NCBI GenBank assembly: GCA_032622095.1
Contig: CP136069.1
Span: 19,667,326-19,731,325, forward strand
DNA from: Siphonodentalium dalli
Taxonomy: Eukaryota > Mollusca > Scaphopoda > Gadilida > Siphonodentaliidae
Direction: 5' to 3'
Length of the DNA stretch: 64,000 nt
The notes below the pieces were generated by a model that saw only the letters and a program-made list of their open reading frames with translations, was not told where the DNA came from and made no database searches. A program made the position numbers and the translations under genes. Shown here piece by piece: positions 1-9,439 of the stretch; the first letter of the stretch is position 1, and each line of letters starts with the position of its first letter.

Positions 1-1443
1 TTCAGTGCGATTTGGCTGAGGTAAAATTCCGTTTTCTCGTCCATGTGACATTAAAGGCTGGTAGCGATTGGGTTCAGGTTCGTTCGCTGCTGGGCGATTT
101 GGCTGAGGGAAAATTCCGTTTTCTCGTCCATGTGATGTTAAGGGCTGGTAGCGATTGGGTTCAGGTTCGTTCGCTGCTGGGCGATTTGTCTGAGGGAAAA
201 TTCCGTTTTCTCGTCCATGTGATGTTAAGGGCTGGTAGCGAGTTAGTTCAGGTTCGTTCGCTGCTGGGGCACCCTTGGTGTTTGCAGGTTTTCCACCGCG
301 AGGACTGCCTCTTTTTGATGGATTTCTTTTATCGGCTGTATCTTCGTTATCTTTCGGTTTACCCACTGGATGACTGTTAGCGTCCCTGTTTACTAAATTA
401 GTCCCACTGAGATCAAGTAAACTATACACTTCCAAATTAGAAAGGTCGCCTTTTCTGTCAGGCTTTTCTGCTAACGCAAATTTCTTTTTCTCATCGGGTT
501 TATTATTTTTTGCCGACTGTTTATCCTTTTTAACATCCTTTACTTTCACTTTTTTTCCTTCATCCTTCATTGGTTCAGGTTTATTTTTAGGAAACTCCTT
601 TTTCTGAGTTTTTGCTGCCGAGTTCTTCCGAGCTTCATCCTCTCTGTATATGTTGTCATTGTTGTTACCATAGTAACCGCGATCATTATCGTTATCGTCA
701 TTTCTAGGTCTTGATCGCCATGGTGGAATTGCAGTCACGGGTTTGTCATCCATGAACTCAGGTTTCCTTTGAGGTCCTCTCCGTGGAGGTTCGTCAGAAG
801 AAACACTTTTCATGGAAACCACGTCGTAGAATGTATTGCCCTTGTATTCTCGAGGTTTGTTTGTATACATCGACATATTGTGTCGCATCTTATTATCATA
901 AACATGTCCCTGTGGCTTATACGCTTCTCGCACCGTATCCCACTTCGATGTCTTAGAATTGTCAGTGATGTTGGGCAGAGTTCGATTGGCAGACGTTGCT
1001 CGTTCATTCCGGCTTGATCTACCATCGGATTTTGCCGACTTTTCTCTTCGTGGTGAGTTTTTGAGAATTCCTTTCCGAGGCACTGTTCCGCCATGTCTGG
1101 CTTGTCTCCGGTTACGGTAGTCCTGGGCGATGTCATCATTTGACGGATCAGGCTGTCCGATATAAGGTGTAGGGTTTCCCGTAGCGGGGTCTATGTAGTA
1201 ACTCCGGGCCTGTGGGAACATTCCATTGTGTGTATACGTCCTAGTTGAATCGTCATGATACACAGGTCCATGCTCGGCGAATCTTGTACTTTTTTGAGTT
1301 TTGGGCGTACTTTTCTGTGTTTTGGGCTGCTTAGTTGGATGAACTTTCATATTCGATGCTCGAGATTTGTTTTTCTTGTCACCGAGGGCATTGTCTTTCC
1401 ACTTGAGATATTCCATAATCGGCGGTCCAACGAATTCCCCCAT
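1..1443 (-). CDS. Disordered protein, paralogue 1 (N-terminal exon; runs off left edge)
   Basis: Reading the minus strand from ATG at 1443-1441 gives 481 codons without a stop up to the window edge, so the C-terminus is missing. I do not recognise the family. The protein is rich in K, R, N, D, P and S with no membrane segment or globular domain visible. Motifs in order are KSTRFAEHGP (about residue 52), a tract ending YYIDPATGNPTPYIGQ, PRKGILKNSPRREKS (about residue 124), a basic Lys-rich tract, then LEVYSLLDLSGT. It ends in three near-identical 29-residue repeats. The minus-strand frame at 17893-19167 has the same motifs in the same order, which supports real coding. The sequence just upstream of the ATG (TTCTATTGTAG) could be a splice acceptor, so the true start may lie in an upstream exon. 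A shorter frame on the plus strand over the repeats is a shadow. Confidence 0.72.
   Translation of the reverse strand, partial: MGEFVGPPIMEYLKWKDNALGDKKNKSRASNMKVHPTKQPKTQKSTPKTQKSTRFAEHGPVYHDDSTRTYTHNGMFPQARSYYIDPATGNPTPYIGQPDPSNDDIAQDYRNRRQARHGGTVPRKGILKNSPRREKSAKSDGRSSRNERATSANRTLPNITDNSKTSKWDTVREAYKPQGHVYDNKMRHNMSMYTNKPREYKGNTFYDVVSMKSVSSDEPPRRGPQRKPEFMDDKPVTAIPPWRSRPRNDDNDNDRGYYGNNNDNIYREDEARKNSAAKTQKKEFPKNKPEPMKDEGKKVKVKDVKKDKQSAKNNKPDEKKKFALAEKPDRKGDLSNLEVYSLLDLSGTNLVNRDANSHPVGKPKDNEDTADKRNPSKRGSPRGGKPANTKGAPAANEPELTRYQPLTSHGRENGIFPQTNRPAANEPEPNRYQPLTSHGRENGIFPQPNRPAANEPEPNRYQPLMSHGRENGILPQPNRTE
4..264 (-). repeat. In-frame 87-bp tandem repeat, 3 copies, in paralogue 1
   Basis: Three head-to-tail copies of an 87-bp unit encode 29 residues each on the minus strand, for example NRYQPLTSHGRENGIFPQ. 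The period is a multiple of three, so the frame is kept. Copies differ at only a few bases, indicating recent expansion. More copies may lie beyond the window edge. Confidence 0.85.
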
Positions 1444-3360
1444 TGTGTTCGGGTGTGTTGCAACTCTACAATAGAATAGAATAATATAGTTAACTAGAAT
1501 GCAATCACTGGAGCTGCCTACACATTTGGCATGTTTTGTGGTGTCTTACCAACAACAGTTTGAACCACGGGTGCTGGCCCCTCGTGTGAGAGATCGATAA
1601 CAAAAATCTAGATATCAAATCTCAGTTCATCCATCGCTGAAATAGTTGTGTGTACGGCCAGAATATCTCTGTTAACTCAAGTTGATCTATTACACTTAAT
1701 GATGGTCTTAGTGATACGTACGAGTTGTTTGACATATTTATAGAACAATATAGACATCGTTCGTATAAAGGGTGTGAAGACGATTGGTTGCCGATGATGG
1801 TATATTATATACCAATTGGGTTAAATTACTAGTTTGACTAGAATGATATCAAGTGTGTATGTCATTGCACTTCAGTGGCAAAAACATCAAAGTAAATTAC
1901 AAATACCGACACAATTAAATAAAAGACAGGCGACCATTGGCTAGTCTTTGATTAACAGTGTGTCACTGTGAACATGCCCTTAGTGACTGATCTACAGTCT
2001 TCGGGAACATATAATCAAAATGTCTATTGCGTTGAGAATGAGAAAGCTTGTTTTCCCAGTTAATTAATAAAGCATTTTAATAATCCATGTTTCCACATTC
2101 ACATTTTTCAGTGCAATTGTTTTTAAATTGAACCACGCGCTCGACTGTTTGGCCGGACATGATTTATATGCACCAGGATCTTTCGAAAATGTTTTGAACT
2201 TTCCAGAAATATGTTCGCACTTCACTGTCTCTGCGGGAAAAAAAACGATTCCGCGCGCATCTTTTAGACTTGATCGCAACTCATTTCCCCGAGTTTCAAG
2301 TTACATAAAATAGGCTTCTAATGGGCAGTACTGTTGCCCACTTTCGTTTTTCATTCTATATATATATATATTTATTATAATAAAACACGAAGTTGTTGGC
2401 AGATGGAATGGTCTAGTCTGTCCGTGTAATACGAGTCTCAGCTGTATGGACATCGACGCAATCATGTCTGGTGTTTTGAGCGCCCATGTAGCTTGTGACG
2501 TCCTGATGTGCGTCGTGACGTCATGGCGTCTTGATCGGTTTCCAGAAAGAAATCATTCAAGAACGATTTATTACCAAAATAAAACCAGATAACCATGCAA
2601 ATTAAGTATGTATGTGGATTTAAATTACAATTGAAGCAACCATTTCGTATTAGCGCGTGTGCATTCTTTACAGTATAAAATTTCCGGTATGACGTAACAT
2701 GTTCGCAGAAGGACAGATAAACAGATAAACAGAGATCCGGACCGAAACACTACTTACTTCCAGCATAGACTGGCACAAGTAACTAGACAATGAAATTAAT
2801 ACATAGACAGAAGAACACAACGCGCATCTTAATCGACAAATCTGTTATCGAATGAGTTGCGGATGGCGCATGGATATATTTCGCGAGTTCGACAAAAGAT
2901 TCGAGATCATGATGCAAGTTGTGTTCTGTATTTATTCTACACCCTTGTGGCAGATAAATTCAATCCATGACTGCAGTCACCTTCATTGGTACTATATAGC
3001 TACCTCTATTGTGATTTATGTCTGATGAATGACCAGTAATGATCGGGGCATCTTTCTTGGCGACAACGTCAACGAATATAGTTCCAGCTTGTATTGCACT
3101 AGAGGTATACACTAATATGTATTATATGGCTGGGATTCCGTTGAATACATGTGTCTCACGCCAATGGGTGTGGAATATTATGCAGATTATATCGCCGAAT
3201 CGTTTTTTTTGGGTAACGATTCGAGATCTATTGGACAATTACGATTTCTTATATGGGGATATTCGTGCATATTGCGATCTGATAAGTTATCAGCTTAATT
3301 TATTGTCATAAGTTGTTCGTCTGATTAATTCAGATACCACCTGTTAATTCGAATGGGGGA
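1444..3360. other. Non-coding stretch upstream of paralogue 1
   Basis: This is AT-rich DNA with no convincing coding frame. It could hold the promoter or a first intron of the minus-strand gene starting at 1443. A short TA run lies at about 2357-2372. I see no clear mobile element, tRNA or other conserved signal. Confidence 0.4.
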
Positions 3361-3370
3361 CAGTACGTTA

Positions 3371-3660
3371 GTCCGAGGGTTCAATAGTCCGAGGGTTCAA
3401 TAGTCCGAGAGTCCAATAGTCAGAGGGTTCAATAGTCCGAATGTTCAATAATCCGAGGGTTTACGGTTCGATACTCCGATGTTTCGATAGTCCGATGGTT
3501 CGATAGTCCGAGGGTTCAATAGTCCGAGCGTTCGATAGTCCGATAATTCGATATTCCGAGGGTTCGATAGTCCGAGGCTTTCGATAGTCCGAGGGTTCGA
3601 TAGTCCAACGGTTCGATAGTCCGAAGGTTCAATAGTCCGAAGGTTCGATAGTACGAGGAT
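3371..3660 (+). repeat. 15-bp minisatellite
   Basis: About nineteen imperfect head-to-tail copies of a 15-bp unit with consensus GGTTCGATAGTCCGA. Substitutions alternate between TTCAAT and TTCGAT, and some units have 1-2 base indels. It directly abuts a tyrosine-recombinase fragment. Confidence 0.9.
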
Positions 3661-3685
3661 CCTGTAGAAGGAGCAGCGGGTTCAT

Positions 3686-3973
3686 GTGTTCATTCAGTCT
3701 GGAATAAACAAATCAGTGTTCAAACCTCATTCTACGAGGGCAGCTGCAACATCAGCCGCTTTGAGGACAAAAGTACCCCTACAAACGATACTGAACACTG
3801 TCGGATGGTCGAGCGCTGCAATGTTCACCAAATACTACAAAACACTAATTAAGGCTGTCTCATGCAGCAGTAACTGTTGTGTTTGCCAAAGGCATATTGC
3901 CTGCCGCTCCATACTAGATACTTATAATTTACCGTATATCCCTCTTTTTGGGAAAAATGGATTCATGCTCTAA
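3686..3973 (+). pseudogene. C-terminal fragment of a tyrosine recombinase (DIRS- or Crypton-type)
   Basis: The frame reads FKPHSTRAAATSAALR, then an ILNTVGWSSAAMFTKYYK segment. This is the C-terminal catalytic patch of tyrosine recombinases: H-x-x-R (HSTR), the Trp/His position (GWSS) and the nucleophilic Tyr (KYYK). In such elements the integrase joins DNA circles to the target. Only about 50 residues are recognisable. The N-terminal region, including the first catalytic Arg, is absent because a minisatellite lies directly upstream, and the tail after the Tyr is unrelated. The HSTR plus GWSS form resembles DIRS/Ngaro-like and Crypton-like metazoan elements, but I cannot assign one. It is a relic and not expected to be active. 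Confidence 0.65.
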
Positions 3974-4045
3974 AATCTCATATATTCATGGAGTGGAGTC
4001 GGTAGTTTAATAAAATTGATAAATTAAACTATCCGCCCATGTCAG

Positions 4046-4592
4046 GTGCTGTTTGATCACAATTAGAGACCTTTCGCAAAAAATCACTATTACGATTACG
4101 GATATGATATAATGTCCTATAGTAAGGTTGACACCATCACAATTTACTTACGATGGCGAATTGGTGAGATGACATATGCCCCACTATATTCTGTTGCACA
4201 TATATTTGATGAAAAAGTAATGTGTGTCTCTTTCAGATCCAATGTTCCCCAAGCAGGACCGGTGGCACACCCTTGACACATCTGCACATAATCAAACTGC
4301 GTGGGATATATCTCATCTCACATAAGAACCCCGGTGTGTAGAGATAGAATATTTGGCCGTATACTGGCAGGATGGTGTCCATATCCGTAATCGTATTCGT
4401 GATTTTGCGAAAGGTCTGTATTATATTACATTACCGACGTACCGGAAATATCACATTCCCTTCCACCCACATTATTTGGAAATTTCCTGCATCCATTTAG
4501 CATGTTAACCTATGGAGTAGGTCACAGAACCGACCTCTAGTGTAATCCATTAGTTACGTCGGCAGTGTAATAAAATTGTGATCAAACAGCAC
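4046..4592. mobile_element. Nested inverted-repeat element (outer 19-bp ends)
   Basis: GTGCTGTTTGATCACAATT at 4046-4064 is matched by its exact reverse complement at 4574-4592. Inside, a second inverted pair of about 40 bp lies at 4066-4106 and 4378-4417. The two sets are consistent with an inner foldback inside an outer one, or one element with two-step ends. There is no coding capacity. Confidence 0.65.
4066..4417. mobile_element. MITE-like element with ~40-bp inverted ends
   Basis: AGACCTTTCGCAAAA at the left end recurs in reverse complement at the right end. The arms then continue through the ATTACGGATATG motif on both sides with a few mismatches. The element is about 350 bp and non-coding. 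Confidence 0.65.
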
Positions 4593-4703
4593 ATTACAGG
4601 TAAGAGTCGTTTAAACTTTCAATCATGCTCTACAGCTGTGAAATATGGGCCTCGGAACTGTCATTCGATGATAAAGATATCACTGAGAAACTTCTCACGA
4701 AAC

Positions 4704-4960
4704 CAAGCCTTGAAATAGTGTGTCTGTCATTTGCAGAATGAGGTCCCCAGAGGGTGAATTTACTGACGCTACCCCGCACAGCGGGCTAGCATCACTAAAC
4801 TCACCCTCTGGGGACCTCATTCTGCTTATAGGATTTAGCAGAATGAGGTTCCCAGAGGGTGAATTTAGTGATGCTAACCCGCTGTGCGGGGGTAGCGTCA
4901 CTAAATTCACCCTCTGGGGACCTCATTCTGTAAATGACAGACATGCTATTTCAAGGCTTG
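4704..4960. mobile_element. Foldback element built of nested palindromes
   Basis: Outer arms AAGCCTTGAAATAG and their reverse complement close at 4704 and 4960. Within them a GC-richer unit starting CAGAATGAGGTCCCCAGAGG occurs four times in alternating orientation, giving two hairpins (about 4734-4830 and 4848-4930) that also pair with each other. Frames on both strands here are products of the symmetry, not genes. Confidence 0.8.
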
Positions 4961-5390
4961 CATGAAACAATGAATAATGACGTTAGGAGTAGGTAGTAAC
5001 GCCTCGAACTGAACCATTTACGTTGAACTTGGACCTGTGTACGGTGACGCAGCTGTTAAATTGTTTACTTACACTGAGAAATTGAAAAAGTCAAATAACA
5101 CCACATAAGCACTATGCTTTAATGAAGCTGTCAATGTGACAGCGGAGAGTGACTTCGAGTCGCTTTATGATCACATTTTATTATGCGAACATAGACACAT
5201 TAACGACATAATTATTGACACAGAAACAGAAAGCCATGGGGGACACTGCTAGAACAATTCATTATGTTCGATGATGGTCGCCTGTTTAATTACCCTATCT
5301 TGTTGAACCGTATGTACTGAATTGTGATTCACCGTACACTATTCATAAGACACAGAATAAGCAATCACTCCCTGATGACTAAAGGTAGAA
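4961..5390. other. Non-coding gap
   Basis: AT-rich sequence without a coding frame, inverted repeat or simple repeat that I can support. Confidence 0.3.
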
Positions 5391-5860
5391 ATTCGATGGT
5401 CCCCATATCAGATTCCAACAACAACAACAACAACAACAAATACAACAACAACAACAACAACAACAACAACTTAAAAAAAAATGCCGTTCCAGTTATCAGA
5501 ATCGATTAATTGCCCAAAACCAAAAATAATGCTAACAACGGTCAACTATAGTATAACATTGCACAAAACCTGTTATTTATCAACATTTTGTTCAACGAAA
5601 TTTTGCCGATTTGTAAAATATCTGACACAAAAAAGCCACCTGATTTTAGAGTTATCCATCTTCATCCGCAATTTGGTCCCAGACCGTCTTTTCGTTGACA
5701 TTTTACTGGGCCACAAAACAAATTTAATGGTGGTGAAAAATAATAGATTTCAAATATCGATATCTGATCACTCTGAACTTTGATTCCGCGACTCGAATAA
5801 CATATTTTTGACCCCCGAAGCCAAGGAAATAGTAATTTGCGAGCGTTAATTCGGATTATG
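5391..5860 (+). mobile_element. CAA-containing MITE, copy 1
   Basis: Starts near TTCGATGGTCCCCATATCA, runs through a CAA microsatellite (5417-5470) and ends near AATAGTAATTTGCGAGCG. The same order is seen at 6577-7205 and, reversed, at 26909-27309. The left end here lacks the usual GGTACTCAATCCGA terminus. The short frames inside are not genes. Confidence 0.6.
5417..5470 (+). repeat. (CAA)n microsatellite
   Basis: Nearly uninterrupted AAC/CAA triplets with one TAC variant. It sits in the same place as the short CAA tracts of related element copies, so it is an expansion within the element. Confidence 0.95.
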
Positions 5861-6576
5861 CATCTTTAAAAAAGGGAGACACAGACAACCTCGACCGCTG
5901 GACGAGAAAGGACCGGCTTTGTAAATATAGCACCATGAAATCCGTAGAAAATGTTATAACACTGCAGCTTATATACAAAATAAAGAATAAACCTTTACTC
6001 TGATATAAGAAGTGCATTGAATAATTCATTTGTTGTAATGCCCAGTGACAAAATATTCACATATATTATGAACAGAACACGTTAACATTCCATATGATCT
6101 GCAATACAGCGGACATTTTCTTTGAAAATAAAAGCGTCAATTATCTCGCTAACAATATAACCTGAATTCAAGTATATTTCATTTTGGTGTTGTCAGTTTA
6201 AATTTACTGCCCTGCAACCCAAATGAATAACTGACCATCGGCTAATTATGATGTAACAGGGCATGGAATACGGCGTACGAAGGGGGGTGGGGGGTGGGGG
6301 CCTCTTACATGTTTTATCATCAAAGACATCTATTTACCACTTCAGCACAAACATATATTCTTTATTTTTCATTTTTAATTATGTTGATCAATTGTGTAAC
6401 ACATTAAATGTTACTATATGGTTGTTATAATTGGTGATAATTCGCATGTTGGATTGATACCATTAAATATTTGATTTGATTTGATTTGTAATTAAATTGG
6501 GGTCCATTCCATTCCATTAAAATTATATTAATATTAAATATTAAAACAATATATTGTGAGATACTATTTTGTTTTA
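5861..6576. other. Non-coding gap
   Basis: AT-rich DNA with a short G-rich tract near 6284-6300. No coding frame or element boundary is evident. Confidence 0.3.
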
Positions 6577-7205
6577 AAGGTACATAAATCCGATTCGATG
6601 GTCCCCATATCATCAGACTCCAACAACAACAACATTTTTTTTGAAATGCCGCTTCAGTTATCAGAATCGAGTAATTGCCCAAAAATAATGCTAACCACAG
6701 TCATCTATAGTATAAAATTTCCCAAAACATGTTATTTATCAACATTATGTTCAACGAAATTTTACCGGTTTGTCAAATATATGACACAAAAAAGCCACTT
6801 GATTTTATAGTTATCCATCTTCATCCGGAATTTGGTCAGAGAACGTCTTCTCGTCGACTGTTTATTGGGCCACTTAAAATTATCGGTTGTGAAAAATAAC
6901 AGATTTTCAAACGTCGATATCTGATCACTGAGCTTTGATGGGTGGATTCCTCGACTCGAATAAAATATTTTTACCCCCGAAGTCAAGGAAATAGTAATTT
7001 GCGAGATATTTGTCAAACCGGCAAAAATATAGTTGAACAAAATGTTAATAAATAACAGGTTTTGCAGGGTTTTGGGGAATTTTATATAATAGTTGACTGT
7101 GGTTAGAAATTAATCGATTCTGATAACTGGACCGGCATTAAAAAAAACGTTGTTGTTGTTGGAATCGGATGATATGGGGATCATTGAATCGGATTGAGTA
7201 CCTTT
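6577..7205. mobile_element. CAA-containing MITE, copy 2, foldback form
   Basis: The left part matches copy 1 in the plus direction down to GTAATTTGCGAG at about 7003. The rest (about 7004-7205) is a reverse-oriented copy of the first third, ending TTGTTGTTGGAATCGGATGATATGGGG then TTGAGTACCTTTAA in abbreviated form. The element therefore has the same end at both sides and can fold back. Confidence 0.65.
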
Positions 7206-7244
7206 AACGTTTGCGGTAAATCATCAATCCCACTCGTGCTGTTA

Positions 7245-7700
7245 ATTTGGTATTCAGAAACACTATACGTGTGTATTTTGTTTATACCATGATCCTGCCG
7301 ATAAGAATACTATTAGAAAGTCAGAACTTAAAACTAAAAGAATGTCAACACTTCAACCCTCCGTGGAACCCTCGGACACTCAGTACAATATTACTGTTAC
7401 CTGAAGCAATTGTCGAAGTGTATAAAACTGTTATTTAAATTTATGATAAATTTGTTTTCTATATAATATCACAGCTTTGTATAGCTACTGTTTTGTTTAT
7501 TAAGTGTCAACTTGGAACTATATTTTCATAAGAGGTTACGAGCATTGCAGTCCCTGTATAGGTATATCACTTTGACGTTATGGGAATCGTTTATACCTAT
7601 ATACAACATCCCTTCAGACCCAAAGTGGCGATTAACATTTTTATTTCACAATCACGGTTAATACTATAGTAGAATATGTTATCATGGAATAAATCAGTAT
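7245..7700. repeat. Dispersed repeat R1, copy 1
   Basis: Aligns by eye over about 450 bp with 28165-28650: shared blocks include GTTACCTG, ATTTATGATAAA, TTGGAACTATATTTTC, GGTATATCACTTTG and AGTGGCGATTAACA in the same order. Both are preceded by TATTCAGAAAC. No conserved frame, so probably a non-autonomous element. Confidence 0.6.
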
Positions 7701-7709
7701 TTTAAAATA

Positions 7710-8140
7710 CAGACCGATTTTGTTCTTATACCAACCATAAATATCGCATAAATAGCATGTTATTGTCAAGATTGTACGCCTTGTTAGTAAAGAAAATACA
7801 TAGTATGATACAGTACGGTGAATAAAGAGTGTGCGATACGCAAAACACTCAACACCGGGGAGAACCCACTAACATTGACATGGTTAACATTGACATCATA
7901 TTGTTTACAACACATACCGAAAAAAACGTTCGGAGATCATCGCCACTTAAGATTTTGGTGTTGCTTTGGTCACTGTGACTACTCTCCCAAACAAAATCGC
8001 CACGGTGTTCAGTGTTTTGCTTATCGCACACTTTCTACGTGCTGTCTATAAACGAATTCTCGGTTCACACAAAGTGTGTTTTGTGGGTAATATCGCATTC
8101 ACACAATCATTATACTATACTATTAGTATATTCTTGAGGA
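7710..8140 (+). repeat. Dispersed repeat S, copy 1, with internal 29-bp inverted ends
   Basis: GTGTGCGATACGCAAAACAC at 7829-7848 is answered by the near-identical reverse complement at 8012-8031, so 7829-8031 is itself a 203-bp MITE-like unit. The larger block (through the CACACAAAGTGTGTTTTGTG motif at about 8072) is repeated in the opposite direction at 12640-12940. Confidence 0.6.
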
Positions 8141-8190
8141 AATTCATAATTTGGTAACTTTCATTTCTAAAGAATAACATACAACCAAGG

Positions 8191-8343
8191 CCACCTGTGA
8201 CTTAACTATACGGGTATACCAATCCATTCATTTATATAAGGACATCTGTGACTTAACTATACGGGTATACCAATCCATTCATTTCTATAAGGACACCTGT
8301 GACTTAACTATACGGGTATACCAATCCATTCATTTCTATAAGC
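8191..8343 (+). repeat. 51-bp tandem repeat, 3 copies
   Basis: Three head-to-tail copies of a 51-bp unit containing CCTGTGACTTAACTATACGG differ by only a few bases, indicating recent expansion. Confidence 0.9.
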
Positions 8344-8561
8344 TGTATTGTTATTAAAGGGGTGGTATTTGTATTTATCAATTAATTTTCAAGCAACATT
8401 CACTACTCTGCTACTTATATCTATAATAATTCCGATAAGAATTCCTAACGACTGTGGATAAAAAATAGTTTTATATTTTCCAATCTCGTGACAAATAGGT
8501 CAATAAAGACATGAATTATTAGGAGTTCATCTGCATCGGAAAGACTTACTGATGATTAAAC

Positions 8562-8680
8562 ATTTAACCCTCTCTATATTAAATGGATTGTCCCATTCAG
8601 TTATAAAATTATACATTGGAACAGTCTATTATTGATTTGGAGGGATGCTCAGGTAATAACATCAACAGACGACACGAATT
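8562..8680 (+). mobile_element. Partial TTAACCC-ended element (family C)
   Basis: Begins with a degenerate TAACCCTCTCTATATTAAATGG terminus in abbreviated form and follows the family C order seen at 32272 and, reversed, near 38980 (CCCATTCAGTTATAAAA, then TCTATTATT). The right half is missing. Confidence 0.45.
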
Positions 8681-9439
8681 AAAAAAAAATTTATTTGTTT
8701 TTTAAAATTTTTTATTTAGCAGAAAGAATGACAAAGGAAGAAAGACACAAATTCACAGACATTCATTCTCTCAATCCAAGGCTTGGAAGAGTGAGACTCT
8801 ACCATGCCCTGGCCTACTTTCTTACATATAATTCTAAAATATTTAAAGGCACACAGTGTGTTTGGATAATTTTAACAAAGAGTGTTCAGGTTAAAAGTGA
8901 ATTTTAGGCTACGCTGGTATAATTTATTTTTTCTCCAGAAAATTGGCTACAACCATGCTGATAACATAATGTTTTGTTTTTTGTTTTGTTTTTCTTCAAA
9001 ATATTAGGTTACATGTAGTATTTAAAGTTTGTATAATCAAAGTTCCAAACACTATGTGCAGTTTTAAATATTTTTACATTCTGAATTTACCAAAAAAAAA
9101 ACAATATAAATAGACAATCTAACATATTGCAACTGTATTGCAAATATTGTAGTTGTTGTAATTATTGGTTCGACAGCACTCGGGGAAAATACACAACGCT
9201 CTCTTGATGTTTCGGACTGTAGCTGAACAAAAATTGTGGTATTGTTAAGCAAACCGGCATATCTATTGACGTTCTCGGGGGAATATGATTGGAAAGTAAA
9301 AATGATCGGTGTACTGAAATTGTACAGATATTGTATAAGTGTCTTCCGCTCGGGTACCAGGTAATTGATTTCTTTTGTGTGTTGTCCAGTCATTGTTAAG
9401 CTCGGGGTGTACTTTGTGCCTGAAAAATCTTGTTTTCAA

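Noticed and set aside
12-380. Plus-strand 122-residue frame with three repeats
   Set aside because: It lies opposite the better supported minus-strand frame, which has a paralogue; the open plus frame follows from the 87-bp repeat.
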